Assembly (NCBI GenBank): GCA_910579675.1 | Contig: CAJTUF010000009.1 | Location: forward strand, 33,575-97,574 | Direction of reading: 5' to 3' | Length of the DNA stretch: 64,000 nucleotides | Source of the DNA: an uncultured Muribaculaceae bacterium | GTDB lineage: Bacteria > Bacteroidota > Bacteroidia > Bacteroidales > Muribaculaceae | Shown here: positions 17,300-26,427 of the stretch, piece by piece | Numbering within the stretch: the stretch's first letter is position 1 | Layout: every line of letters starts with the position of its first letter | Made by a program: the position numbers and the translations under genes | Notes under the pieces: model-generated | The model's input: only the letters and a program-made list of their open reading frames with translations | What the model was told of the DNA's origin: nothing | Databases searched by the model: none

Positions 17300-18404
17300 A
17301 CCATTATATCCCCGCCTCATCCTCGACGTGCTCGCCAATGTGCGCTATCCCGGCAACGGCAAGAATATCGTGGAGCTGGAGATGGTGACAGGCGACGACC
17401 TGCGCATCGACGGACGCCACGTGGAGCTGTCGCTCCACTTCAGCAAGCCCACCGACCCCTTTGCCGCTTCGCTGGTCAAGAGCGTCCAGGCTGCCCTCAA
17501 GACATTCATAGCCCCCGACGTGGAGGCTACAGTCAACACCCTCTTTCCCTCCATGGCCGAGAAAGCCCAGGAGGCTCCGGTGCTCCCCGGCGTGAAGAAT
17601 ATCATAGCCGTGTCGAGCGGCAAGGGCGGCGTGGGCAAATCGACCGTAGCCGCCAACTTAGCCGTTGCTCTGGCCCGCGAGGGCTATCGTGTAGGGCTGC
17701 TCGATGCCGATATCTTCGGCCCTTCGGTGCCAAAGATGTTTGGAGTGGAGGATGAGCCTGTATATATGAGCGAGACCCCCGATGGCCGTCGCCTCATAGA
17801 GCCGCTTGAGCGCTATGGCGTCAAGATCCTTTCGATAGGATTTCTTGTAGAGAAAGATGCTGCCGTGCTCTGGCGCGGATCTATGGCCTCCAACGCTCTC
17901 AAGCAGCTCATCACCGAGGCCAACTGGGGCGAGCTCGACTACTTCCTGCTCGATCTTCCGCCGGGCACCTCCGACATCCACCTCACCGTGGTGCAGACCG
18001 TGGCGCTTACCGGAGCGGTAGTGGTGACCACCCCTCAGGAGGTGGCCCTCGCCGATGCACGCAAGGGCATCTCTATGTTTCAGGGCGAAAAGGTGGGAGT
18101 GCCCATCCTCGGTCTCATCGAAAACATGGCATGGTTTACCCCTGAGCAGCACCCCGACGAACGCTATTACATCTTCGGACGCGAAGGGGGCGTGGCTCTG
18201 GCCCGCAAACTCGGCCTGCGCCTCTTAGGGCAGATTCCGCTCGTGTGCTCCATTGCCGAGAGCGGCGATGCCGGCGAGCCTATCGCCGCGCGCGACACTG
18301 TGGCCGGAATGGCTTTCGTCCATGCCGCCCGCGAGCTCACCGAAGCGGTGGCCGAACGACACGACACCCTTCCTCCCACCACCCGTGTGGAGCTAAAGCA
18401 TTAA
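17292..18404 (+). CDS. Mrp/ApbC iron-sulfur cluster carrier ATPase
   Basis: This 370-residue P-loop protein delivers Fe-S clusters to apoproteins. An N-terminal MIP18/DUF59-like domain occupies residues about 1-85. The deviant Walker A SSGKGGVGKSTVAANLA follows near residue 105, then LLDADIFGPSVPKMFG and the switch region LDYFLLDLPPGTSDIHLT. The canonical CxxC near the C-terminus of Mrp proteins is not seen: the region after ENMAWF reads TPEQHPDERYYIFG, which agrees with many Bacteroidetes members. It is cotranscribed with trmB (overlap) and ribE (25 bases). Confidence 0.92.
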   Translation: MTEPLYPRLILDVLANVRYPGNGKNIVELEMVTGDDLRIDGRHVELSLHFSKPTDPFAASLVKSVQAALKTFIAPDVEATVNTLFPSMAEKAQEAPVLPGVKNIIAVSSGKGGVGKSTVAANLAVALAREGYRVGLLDADIFGPSVPKMFGVEDEPVYMSETPDGRRLIEPLERYGVKILSIGFLVEKDAAVLWRGSMASNALKQLITEANWGELDYFLLDLPPGTSDIHLTVVQTVALTGAVVVTTPQEVALADARKGISMFQGEKVGVPILGLIENMAWFTPEQHPDERYYIFGREGGVALARKLGLRLLGQIPLVCSIAESGDAGEPIAARDTVAGMAFVHAARELTEAVAERHDTLPPTTRVELKH

Positions 18405-18429
18405 CCCCCCATTTATCAATTCTCCGACT

Positions 18430-19041
18430 ATGTTTTCAGGAATAGTAGAAGAAGCCGCGCGAGTGGTGGCCGTAGAGCCCGACGGCGGCAATCTCCATAT
18501 CACCCTCGAGTGTTCGTTTGCCGATGAGCTCTGCATCGACCAGTCGATAGCCCACAACGGCGTTTGTCTTACAGTGGTGGCGCTCCCCGGCAACGGCACC
18601 TACACCGTCACCGCAATCCACGAGACCCTCCGGCGCTCCAATCTCGGCGATCTCAAGCCGGGCGACCTTGTCAATCTTGAACGCTCCATGCGCCTTGACG
18701 GACGCCTCGACGGCCACATCGTTCAGGGCCATGTCGACACCACGGCCATCTGCACCGAGGTGGAGGAGGCCGACGGCTCGACCTATTTCACCTTTGCCTA
18801 CGAGGCATCGCGCGAGCTGATTGCCAAAGGTTATGTTACGGTAGAGAAAGGCTCGGTGACTGTCAATGGCGTTAGTCTCACCGTGTGCGACTCCGAGCCG
18901 CAGCAGTTCCGGGTGGCTATCATCCCCTACACATTCGACCACACCAACTTCTGCCGCATCGCCAAGGGGAGCCGCGTAAACCTTGAGTTTGACATCCTCG
19001 GCAAATACATAGCCCGCATCGCTGCCCTCACTCAGGCCTGA
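18430..19041 (+). CDS. ribE: Riboflavin synthase alpha chain
   Basis: This enzyme converts two molecules of 6,7-dimethyl-8-ribityllumazine to riboflavin plus a pyrimidine, the last step of riboflavin synthesis. The 203-residue protein shows the expected two lumazine-binding repeats. The first starts MFSGIVEEAARV and contains HNGVCLTVV; the second contains DGHIVQGHVD and VEKGSVTVNGVSLTVCD. It is the last gene of the trmB unit and meets the MATE gene tail to tail with a 10-base overlap of coding ends. Confidence 0.95.
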   Translation: MFSGIVEEAARVVAVEPDGGNLHITLECSFADELCIDQSIAHNGVCLTVVALPGNGTYTVTAIHETLRRSNLGDLKPGDLVNLERSMRLDGRLDGHIVQGHVDTTAICTEVEEADGSTYFTFAYEASRELIAKGYVTVEKGSVTVNGVSLTVCDSEPQQFRVAIIPYTFDHTNFCRIAKGSRVNLEFDILGKYIARIAALTQA

Positions 19042-20369
19042 CCGCGACGCATTCCTCTCACTGTGCGCAGGAAGAAATACAGAAACAGCCCTCCGGCAAG
19101 AAACAAGCTCACAGAGAAGCTGAGTACCATCCCGTAGACCCCCAGACCGAGCGGAAACGCGAGTAGATAGGTCGACGGAATACCCACAAGGATATAGCTC
19201 ACGAAAGCTATCCATAGCATGGGCATCACATTGGCGGTGCCACGCAGAGCATTTGCAAAATTGATCTGTGTGGCATCGCCTGCCTGATAAATGAGCAGGG
19301 GGATTATGAGACCTGCCGCCACGGCTATCACGGTAGGATCGACGGTGAAGAGCCTGATGATCTCCACACCCCAGTTGAGGAAGAGCACCGACGAGCACGC
19401 GGCCAGCACGAGCATCACGATATATCCGCGCATGGCTGTGGCGCGCATCGCCTCGGGCTCACGCCGCCCGGCATAATTGGCCACCAACACCGAAACAGCA
19501 GCCCCCATGCCATAATAGATGCAGAAACCGAGAGTGCCGAGAGTCACCACCACCTGAAACGATGCAAGCGCCACCGATCCTATCCATCCGGCCATCACGG
19601 CTGTGCCCGAGAAGGCCGAGGTCTCAAATGCCATCTGAAGCGACACCGGGAGCGACGTGAGGCTCACCCGCTTCATCTCGGAGCCGCTCACCCTCGTGGC
19701 CTTGTAGCCGAGGCGGTAGGGTCGGAAGCAGCGGCGCACCATGAAGAACGCAACAATGAGCGACGGGCAGAGCACACGCGCCAACAGTGTGGCTATGCCC
19801 GCACCGGTGAGCCCCAGCTCGGGCAGTCCCCAATGACCGTAAATGAGCATATAGTTGCCGAGCACATTCACTCCGTTGGCCGCAAGGGTGATCCACATAG
19901 GCATCGACGTGCGCCCTATGGCATAGCTCCATTGTGCAAACACATTATAGATGGCTATCGGCACCATACCGGCAAGCGAGATTAAGAAATACGGGCGGAT
20001 AAGCGGCAGCAGCTCGGCGGGCTGCCCCATGCGGTCGAGACAGAAATACACCACCGTCATGACTCCCATGAGCAGCACCGCAAAGATAAGGTTGACCACC
20101 AGTCCGTTGGCCACCACGCCCCCCACCCTGTGGCGCTGACCCCGGCCAAACAGGGCTCCGGCAAGCGGGGTCAGCCCGTAGGTAAACCCGAGTATGGCCA
20201 GAATGGGGATGTTGAAAAGATTGTTGACAAATGCCGCAGAGGCCAAGGCATCGGTGGAGTAATGGCCCACCATGGCCGTGTCGGCAAATCCGGTGACAAT
20301 CATGCCGAGCTGCCCCGCTATGATGGGCAGTCCGAGGGTGATGATGCGTGAGTAAGGTGCCCCTTTCAT
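19032..20369 (-). CDS. MATE family efflux transporter
   Basis: This 445-residue inner-membrane exporter has about twelve helices in two homologous halves. The N-terminus (YSRIITLGLPIIAGQLGMIV) and GFADTAMVGHYSTDALASAA are typical of MATE transporters, which use H+ or Na+ gradients to expel organic cations. The start at 20369 (MKGAPYSRIITLG) is chosen over an upstream in-frame ATG, whose extra 40 residues are non-hydrophobic and cross the panB terminator. Substrates are unknown. Confidence 0.9.
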   Translation of the reverse strand: MKGAPYSRIITLGLPIIAGQLGMIVTGFADTAMVGHYSTDALASAAFVNNLFNIPILAILGFTYGLTPLAGALFGRGQRHRVGGVVANGLVVNLIFAVLLMGVMTVVYFCLDRMGQPAELLPLIRPYFLISLAGMVPIAIYNVFAQWSYAIGRTSMPMWITLAANGVNVLGNYMLIYGHWGLPELGLTGAGIATLLARVLCPSLIVAFFMVRRCFRPYRLGYKATRVSGSEMKRVSLTSLPVSLQMAFETSAFSGTAVMAGWIGSVALASFQVVVTLGTLGFCIYYGMGAAVSVLVANYAGRREPEAMRATAMRGYIVMLVLAACSSVLFLNWGVEIIRLFTVDPTVIAVAAGLIIPLLIYQAGDATQINFANALRGTANVMPMLWIAFVSYILVGIPSTYLLAFPLGLGVYGMVLSFSVSLFLAGGLFLYFFLRTVRGMRRGQA

Positions 20370-20398
20370 GCTGCTGTCTGGTGTTTTTATCGGTAAAT

Positions 20399-20436
20399 AA
20401 AAAACTCCGGCCGCAGGCCCGGGACCCGCGACCGGA
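20399..20436 (-). terminator. Intrinsic terminator of panB
   Basis: On the minus strand a GC-rich hairpin (TCCGGTCGC pairing with GCGGCCGGA, near perfect, 20406-20436) is followed directly by a run of six T. It lies just past the panB stop codon and separates panB from the MATE gene. Confidence 0.75.
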
Positions 20437-20457
20437 ATTAATGGTGATCTATGTGTG

Positions 20458-21279
20458 TCAATACTGCTCGGAGGCGTTGGGGAAATCAACGGCCTTCACG
20501 TCGGCAACATAGCGGCCGAGGCTCTCGCGGATCACATCGCCAAGCTCAGCGTAGCGACGCAGGAATTTGGGCTTGAAGTCGGTGTTCATGCCGAGCATAT
20601 CCTGCACCACGAGGATCTGTCCGTCGACGCCCGAGCCGGCGCCTATACCTATCACGGGGCAGCTAACCTCCTTGGCCACCCGCTCAGCCAGCTCGGAAGG
20701 GATCTTCTCAAGCACTATGGCAAAGCATCCGAGGCTGTCGAGCATCCGGGCATCGTTGAGCAGCTTGGCGGCTTCAGCCTCCTCGCGGGCTCGCACGCCA
20801 TAGGTGCCGAATTTGTTGATCGACTGGGGAGTGAGGCCGAGGTGTCCGCACACAGGGATTCCGGCCGAGATGATGCGCTCAACGCTCTCACGGATCTCCT
20901 CGCCACCCTCGATCTTGATGGCTTCGGCGCCTGCCTCCTTCATTACCCTGATGGCCGACGCAAGAGCCTCCTTGGAGTTGCCCTGATAGGAGCCGAAGGG
21001 AAGGTCGACCACCACAATGGCACGCTTCACGGCCTTGGCCACGCTGCGGGCATAGATGATCATCTCGTCGAGTGTGATGGGGAGTGTGGTGGTGTTGCCG
21101 GCCATTACGTTGCTGGCCGAGTCGCCCACGAGGATAAAATCGAGGCCTGCCTCATCGACGAGGCGTGCGGTGGTGTAGTCGTAGGCGGTGAGACATGCTA
21201 TTTTTTCGCCGCGCTGCTTCATCTCGCGGAGGCGCGCGGTGGTCACTTTGGGTAATTTGCTTTCAGTGTAGGTCGACAT
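20458..21279 (-). CDS. panB: 3-methyl-2-oxobutanoate hydroxymethyltransferase
   Basis: PanB makes ketopantoate from 2-oxoisovalerate and methylenetetrahydrofolate, the first committed step of pantothenate and coenzyme A synthesis. The 273-residue protein has the family blocks ACLTAYDYTTARLVDEAGLD, LVGDSASNVMAG, VVVDLPFGSYQ, IKIEGGEE and VCGHLGLTPQSINKFG, the last carrying metal and substrate contacts. It is a single-gene unit with a full promoter upstream and a strong terminator downstream. Confidence 0.96.
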   Translation of the reverse strand: MSTYTESKLPKVTTARLREMKQRGEKIACLTAYDYTTARLVDEAGLDFILVGDSASNVMAGNTTTLPITLDEMIIYARSVAKAVKRAIVVVDLPFGSYQGNSKEALASAIRVMKEAGAEAIKIEGGEEIRESVERIISAGIPVCGHLGLTPQSINKFGTYGVRAREEAEAAKLLNDARMLDSLGCFAIVLEKIPSELAERVAKEVSCPVIGIGAGSGVDGQILVVQDMLGMNTDFKPKFLRRYAELGDVIRESLGRYVADVKAVDFPNASEQY

Positions 21280-21366
21280 TTCTATATCGTGTCTTTAATT
21301 AGTTGCGGGTGCCCGTGCCGACGGCATTCAAAGGGTTTCAAGCCCCCGGCCGCCGCTTCGGGGCTG

Positions 21367-21398
21367 CAAAGTTACATCTTTTTTCAATCCGAGGCAAA
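21367..21398 (-). promoter_or_regulatory. Promoter of panB (TTTG-N20-TAACTTTG)
   Basis: On the minus strand TTTG (21395-21398), 20 bases, then TAACTTTG (21367-21374). A full consensus match 88 bases before panB, divergent from the metH promoter. Confidence 0.85.
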
Positions 21399-21447
21399 AA
21401 AGCCGCCGCAAGCTTCGGAGCAGCGCCATCGGTGGCAAAAAAAGATG

Positions 21448-21455
21448 TATCTTTG
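21448..21455 (+). promoter_or_regulatory. -7 box TATCTTTG of metH
   Basis: TATCTTTG lies 35 bases before the metH start. No TTTG is seen at the usual distance upstream, so the -33 region is weak or activator-dependent. No cobalamin riboswitch is recognisable in the short leader. Confidence 0.6.
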
Positions 21456-21490
21456 CAGTTTCAACAGCAATCCACCACCTCCCACACATA

Positions 21491-24400
21491 ATGACTACTG
21501 ACGTGACGACGACCGAAAACTCCACTGCCGCAGATATACGCGAGGCCATGACCCACAGGATTTTGGTGCTCGACGGTGCGATGGGCACCATGATCCAGCG
21601 CCTCGGGCTTCCCGAGGAGGCTTACCGCTGCGATGAAGCCGCCGATGCTCCCGCCCTGAAGGGGTGCAACGACCTGCTGTGTCTCACCCGTCCCGACGAG
21701 ATTGCCGCTATCCATCGCATGTATCTCGATGCCGGTGCCGACATAATAGAGACCAATTCATTCAACGCCAATGCTATATCGCTGGCCGATTATGGCATAA
21801 GCCATCTTGCCCGCACTATAAGCCGCGCTGCTGCCGGGGTGGCACGCCGAGCAGTTGAGTTGTCGTGGCGCCGGGCATGGGTGGCCGGTAGCATCGGACC
21901 CACGAGCAAGTCGCTCGCCATGAGCCGAGGTATCGACGGCGCCGACGGTACCAACCCGATAGATTTCGCCACAATGGAGAGCGCCTATTTCGATCAGGCC
22001 GCCGGGCTTATCGAGGGGGGCGCCGACCTGCTGCTTATCGAGACCGTCTACGACGGCCTCAACGCCAAAGCCGCCATAGCAGGCTCGCGACGGGCCATGG
22101 AGAGCCTCGGGCGCCATCTCCCGTTTATCATTTCGGCCACACTGACCGAGAGCGGGCGCACCCTGGCCGGCCAGACGCTCGAAGCGCTATATGCCACTGT
22201 GGCCCATGCCCGCCCCATCGCTTTCGGCCTCAACTGCAGCTTCGGCGCCGCCGAGATGAAGCGCCACATCGAGGCTATGGACAAGTGGCTCCCCACTGCG
22301 GTGAGCATCTATCCCAATGCCGGACTCCCCAACGCCCTGGGCCAGTATGACCAGACTCCAGCCACCATGGCCGCTACCCTGCGCCCCATCATGGAGGCCC
22401 GGCTGGTAAATATCGTTGGCGGATGCTGCGGCACCACTCCCGACCACATAGCCGCCATAGCCGCCGAGGCCCGGGGCTTTGACCCGCGTCCGCTCCCCTC
22501 ACCCGCCTCCGGTGGTCGCAGCCTGCATCTGGCTGGTCTTGAGACGCTGCCCATCAGCGATTTCTACAAGGTGGGCGAGCGATGCAATGTGGCCGGCTCG
22601 CGCAAATTTCTCCGTCTTATCAAGGAGGGATCTATCGACGAGGCGGTCGACATTGCTGCCTCGCAGGTCGCAGCCGGAGCCGACATTATTGATGTCAACA
22701 TGGACGATGCCATGCTCGACGCCCCTGGATGTCTCGCCTCTTTCCTCAGCCGCATAGGCATAGAGCCCGATATCGCCCGGGTGCCGGTAATGATCGATTC
22801 GAGCGACTTCGAGGCGGTGAAAGCTGCTCTCGGATCGGTGCAGGGGCGCCCGGTGGTCAACTCCATCAGCCTCAAGGAGGGTGAGGACATATTTATTGAG
22901 CGCGCCCGCTACATTGCCTCGATGGGCGCCGCAATGGTGGTGATGGCATTTGATGAGCGCGGGCAGGCCGACACCTTCGAGCGAAAGATCGAGGTGGCCG
23001 GGCGAGCCTACCGCCTCCTCACCCGCAAGGCAGGTATAGACCCGGCCGATATTATCTTCGATCCCAACATTCTCGCCGTGGCCACAGGCATAGAGGCCCA
23101 TGCCGCCTACGGGCTCGACTTTATCCGCGCCGCCCGGTGGATAACCGACAATTGCCCCGGTGCCCATGTGAGCGGCGGGTTGAGCAATCTGTCGTTCTCT
23201 TTCCGTGGCAACAACCCGGTGCGCGAGGCTATCCACGCCATTTTCCTCTCTCTTGCCCGCCCCGAGGGGATGGATATGGCCATAGTCAATCCCGCCTCGA
23301 TGATCGACCCCGCCAAGGTGGATCCCGCCCTGACCGAGGCCATAACCGATGTGCTGCTCAACCGTCGGCCTGATGCCACCGACCGTCTGATAGCAGCCGC
23401 TTCCGAAGCCGCCGCGCAGGCCGCGTCGGCCAAACCGGGCGCCGCTCCGGCGGCTTCGGCCCCGACAGCAGCCGCAACTCCGTCGGCACGCCTCGCCTCG
23501 ATGGTGGAGAGCGGCCACACCGATGGCATCGAAAGCCTGCTCCACGCCGCCGTAGGGCAGCTCGGCAGCGCTTATGCGGTGGTCGACGGCCCTCTCATGG
23601 AGGGTATGAACCGCGTAGGCGACCGCTTCGGGCGCGGAGAGATGTTTTTACCCCAGGTGGTCAAGAGCGCCCACACCATGAAGGTGGCCGTGGAGATACT
23701 CACCCCTCTCATCGAAGCCTCCCAGCAGAGCTCCGGCTCCAAGGCCAAGCCATGGCACATGGTCATTGCCACTGTCAAGGGCGATGTCCACGATATCGGT
23801 AAAAACATTGTGGGAGTGGTGATGAACTGCAACGGCTTCGAGGTGACCGACCTCGGCGTGATGACTCCCGGCGAGACGATCGTGGAGCGGGCCATCGACT
23901 CCGGAGCCGACTTCATCGGTCTGAGCGGCCTGATCACCCCGTCGCTGGGCGAGATGACAGCGGTGGCGAGACTCATGGAGGAACGCGCCATGACCATCCC
24001 TCTGTTTATCGGCGGAGCCACCACTTCGGCGCTCCACACCGCCGTGAAGATAGCGCCATGCTACTCCGGCCCTGTGGTCCACACCCACGATGCGGCGTCG
24101 CTCCCCGGCGTGGCCCGGCGCTTTCTCGACCCCGCCACCCGCGACGAGGCCATAGCCAGCCTCCGCGTCGACCAGCAGCGCCTGCGCGACGAGTATGAGG
24201 CATCGCAGCGCAAGCCTCTCCTCCCCCTCGCCGAGGCCCGCAGGCGCGCCCGCACCGTGGCTCAACCAGCGCCCGCACCGGCCCTCGGCTACGGCACCCA
24301 CGACCGCGCTTACACTATCGGCGAGCTCCTTCCGCTCATCAACCGCCGCGCCTTCTTCTCCTTCTGGCATATCGATCCGATCATGGACCGCAGGCTCAAC

Positions 24401-25165
24401 GGCAGCGGATGCTCCTGCTGCATGCCTTCAGCCGCCTCCGACCCTCGTCTGCGCGAGGCGTCGAAACTTTGGGCCGACGCCCTCGCCCTCCTCGCCGAGA
24501 TGGACCGGCAGGGCGTGACGGTGACCACCCGCACGGTGATAGCTCCGGTAGCGACCGACCACTCCTCCGATACCGCCATAATCGACGGCAAGGCCATGCT
24601 CCCCACACTGCGCCGTCAGACCGACGAACCGGCCACCGTGGCCCTGACCGACTTCCTCGCTCCCACCGACACCATAGCTCTATTCACCTCCACCGCCGCC
24701 GGTCCGCTGGCCGACATGATAGAGCGCCTGCGCGCCGAAGGGAGCGACTTCAAGGCAATGCTCGCCGAGAGTCTTGCCGACCGCCTTGTGGAAGCCGCCA
24801 CCGCCCTGCTCCACTCCGACACCGCCACCCGCACATGGGGCTACGCGGCCTCATCGCCGACATCGGTCGACGATGATGGCGACGGATCGGCTGGTATAGG
24901 CATCCGACCTGCCATAGGCTATCCTTCGCTCCCCGACCAGAGCCTCGTGTTTGAAGCCGACAAGATCCTGCATTATGCCGACCTCGGCATCACCGTGACC
25001 GAAAACGGCGCCCTCCACCCCTCGGCCACTACTACCGGAGTGATCATAGCCTCGCCTCAGGCGCGCTACTTCACCGTAGGCCCGATAACTCCCGACCAAC
25101 GGGCCGACTATGCCTCCCGACGCGGCCTCGACCCCGAAGCCCTCGACCGCTTCATCCCCGCCTGA
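21491..25165 (+). CDS. metH: Cobalamin-dependent methionine synthase
   Basis: MetH transfers a methyl group from methyltetrahydrofolate to homocysteine through methylcobalamin. The 1224-residue protein carries all modules in order. The homocysteine-binding barrel has zinc Cys in FGLNCSFG and GGCCGTTPDH (residues about 248 and 312-313). The folate-binding barrel has VNSISLKEGED. An Ala-rich joint near residue 650 leads to the cobalamin cap and the B12 domain, with DVHDIGKNIVGVV giving the lower axial His near 767. The C-terminal reactivation domain contains FFSFWHID and VTENGALHPSATTTGVI. Full length and intact. Confidence 0.97.
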   Translation: MTTDVTTTENSTAADIREAMTHRILVLDGAMGTMIQRLGLPEEAYRCDEAADAPALKGCNDLLCLTRPDEIAAIHRMYLDAGADIIETNSFNANAISLADYGISHLARTISRAAAGVARRAVELSWRRAWVAGSIGPTSKSLAMSRGIDGADGTNPIDFATMESAYFDQAAGLIEGGADLLLIETVYDGLNAKAAIAGSRRAMESLGRHLPFIISATLTESGRTLAGQTLEALYATVAHARPIAFGLNCSFGAAEMKRHIEAMDKWLPTAVSIYPNAGLPNALGQYDQTPATMAATLRPIMEARLVNIVGGCCGTTPDHIAAIAAEARGFDPRPLPSPASGGRSLHLAGLETLPISDFYKVGERCNVAGSRKFLRLIKEGSIDEAVDIAASQVAAGADIIDVNMDDAMLDAPGCLASFLSRIGIEPDIARVPVMIDSSDFEAVKAALGSVQGRPVVNSISLKEGEDIFIERARYIASMGAAMVVMAFDERGQADTFERKIEVAGRAYRLLTRKAGIDPADIIFDPNILAVATGIEAHAAYGLDFIRAARWITDNCPGAHVSGGLSNLSFSFRGNNPVREAIHAIFLSLARPEGMDMAIVNPASMIDPAKVDPALTEAITDVLLNRRPDATDRLIAAASEAAAQAASAKPGAAPAASAPTAAATPSARLASMVESGHTDGIESLLHAAVGQLGSAYAVVDGPLMEGMNRVGDRFGRGEMFLPQVVKSAHTMKVAVEILTPLIEASQQSSGSKAKPWHMVIATVKGDVHDIGKNIVGVVMNCNGFEVTDLGVMTPGETIVERAIDSGADFIGLSGLITPSLGEMTAVARLMEERAMTIPLFIGGATTSALHTAVKIAPCYSGPVVHTHDAASLPGVARRFLDPATRDEAIASLRVDQQRLRDEYEASQRKPLLPLAEARRRARTVAQPAPAPALGYGTHDRAYTIGELLPLINRRAFFSFWHIDPIMDRRLNGSGCSCCMPSAASDPRLREASKLWADALALLAEMDRQGVTVTTRTVIAPVATDHSSDTAIIDGKAMLPTLRRQTDEPATVALTDFLAPTDTIALFTSTAAGPLADMIERLRAEGSDFKAMLAESLADRLVEAATALLHSDTATRTWGYAASSPTSVDDDGDGSAGIGIRPAIGYPSLPDQSLVFEADKILHYADLGITVTENGALHPSATTTGVIIASPQARYFTVGPITPDQRADYASRRGLDPEALDRFIPA

Positions 25166-25172
25166 CCCCTCC

Positions 25173-25673
25173 CGGCCTCGTAGTGCGGCCTCCCCGGAGC
25201 AGCCGACGCCCGCGACGCCCACCCGGCGGCCAAATGGCCGCACCGCGACGCCCACCCGGCGGCCTTGTAGGGCTGCCTCCCTGGAGCAGCCGCCCCCCGC
25301 GTCGCCCACCCGGCGGCCAAATGGCCGCACCGCGTCGCCAACCCGGCGCGTAGCGCCAAAAGCCCCGTTGGGGGCGCTACCTGATGGGCAGGCCCCGGCA
25401 AGTGCGCGCGTAGCCGCCGCAGCCGGGGTTTGCGAGGGCCCATCCATAAAATGCTCAGCGTCAGCCGAGCCCCTAACCGCGACGCCTCTGCCGCACAAGG
25501 AGCTCGGCTGACGCTGAGCCTATCAATGAGCCACCGCCATAACCTGCGGCTGCGGCGGCTAACGCGCGCTCTTGCCCCGGGCTACCAAACAGGTGCGCCG
25601 CTAAAAGCGGCTCGGCGGCTAACGCGCGCTCTCATCGTCGCCGGGCGGATGCTCCGTGGAGCATCCCCACAAG
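25173..25673. repeat. Palindromic GC-rich element, copy A
   Basis: First of four copies of an undescribed element; it directly follows metH. The left half holds two flank modules (the second, from 25265, begins TTGTAGGGCTGC), two GCGGCC-AAAT-GGCCGC palindromes (25226-25241 and 25313-25328), a GGCGC-GTA-GCGCC hairpin (25345-25357) and a CCCCGGC...GCCGGGG block (25393-25428). The centre is an 18-bp perfect stem (25453-25470 with 25502-25519). The right half repeats these modules in reverse complement (25541-25630) and ends in the palindrome GGATGCTCC-GT-GGAGCATCC (25647-25666). No credible gene is present. Confidence 0.85.
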
Positions 25674-25724
25674 TCGCTGCAATCCGCTATAAATCATATA
25701 AATAACAAATCCGAACCACACCTC

Positions 25725-26088
25725 CCTCCCCGGAGTAGCCGACCCCCGCGACGCCCACCCGGCGCGTAGCGCCAAAAGCCGCGTAGCGGCGTCCCTGAAG
25801 GGTAGACCCACTCAAAGGCGCGCGTAGCCGCCGCAGAGTGGGGTTTGCGAGGGCCCATCCATAAAATGCTCAGCGTCAGCCGAGCTCCCCACCGCGACAA
25901 CCATGCCGCCCAAGGAGCTCGGCTGACGCTGAGCCTATCAATGAGCCACCGCCATAACCTGCGGCTGCGGCGGCTAACGCGCGCTCTTGCCGCAGGCTAC
26001 CAAGCAGGTGAGCCGCTAAAAGCGGCTCGGCGGCTAACGCGCGCTCTCATCGTCGCCGAGCGGATGCTCCGTGGAGCATCCCTACAAA
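25725..26088. repeat. Palindromic GC-rich element, copy B
   Basis: Tandem partner of copy A, offset by 415 bases (measured at both the central stem and the end palindrome). It has only one degenerate flank module on the left. The GGCGC-GTA-GCGCC hairpin is at 25761-25773 and a second one (GCCGC-GTA-GCGGC) at 25778-25790. An outer pair CCCACTC (25807-25813) and GAGTGGG (25836-25842) follows. The central stem is 21 bp and perfect (25868-25888 with 25914-25934) around a 25-base loop, and the end palindrome is at 26062-26081, followed by CCTACAA. Confidence 0.85.
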
Positions 26089-26278
26089 TCACACATCCTC
26101 AACTAATTAACCCTCGCACATTACGCCCCCGCGGCCAAAACGCCGCAAAACCTCGAAACCATGGCCTGAATTAGCGCCTTCTCATAGCTTTATTAACTCT
26201 AACTCTTCCCTAACATACCAATGACTCTGAAAAGGCCCACATGCCTTAACGGCATTGACCATTGACCCGGTTGGATTG

Positions 26279-26296
26279 CCGGGCAATTAAGCCCGG
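26279..26296 (+). terminator. Small hairpin ahead of the galE promoter
   Basis: CCGGGC, loop AATTAA, GCCCGG, then TTTC. A short hairpin in the 340 bases between the repeat element and galE that could stop transcription coming out of the repeats. Otherwise nothing recognisable lies between 26089 and the galE promoter. Confidence 0.3.
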
Positions 26297-26330
26297 TTTC
26301 GGGCCGCAGGAAAATTACTGAAAGGTATAT

Positions 26331-26362
26331 TTTGCAAATGAACGCGTAAAATAGTAAATTTG
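26331..26362 (+). promoter_or_regulatory. Promoter of galE (TTTG-N20-TAAATTTG)
   Basis: TTTG at 26331-26334, 20 bases, then TAAATTTG at 26355-26362: a full consensus match, 65 bases before the galE start. Confidence 0.85.
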
Positions 26363-26427
26363 CAGCGGAGAAGCCATCCGCTCCTCCACCCGACCAGTCA
26401 GAATCAACAATCCTAAACACCCATATC

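Noticed and set aside
21280..21490. A cobalamin riboswitch ahead of metH
   Set aside because: The leader after the -7 box is only about 30 bases, and no B12-box sequence is recognisable in the intergenic region.
25430..26174. Short repeated open frames in palindromic copies A and B with similar predicted peptides
   Set aside because: The similarity follows from the DNA repeat itself. The frames cross hairpins, differ in start and stop between copies, and show no protein-like composition.
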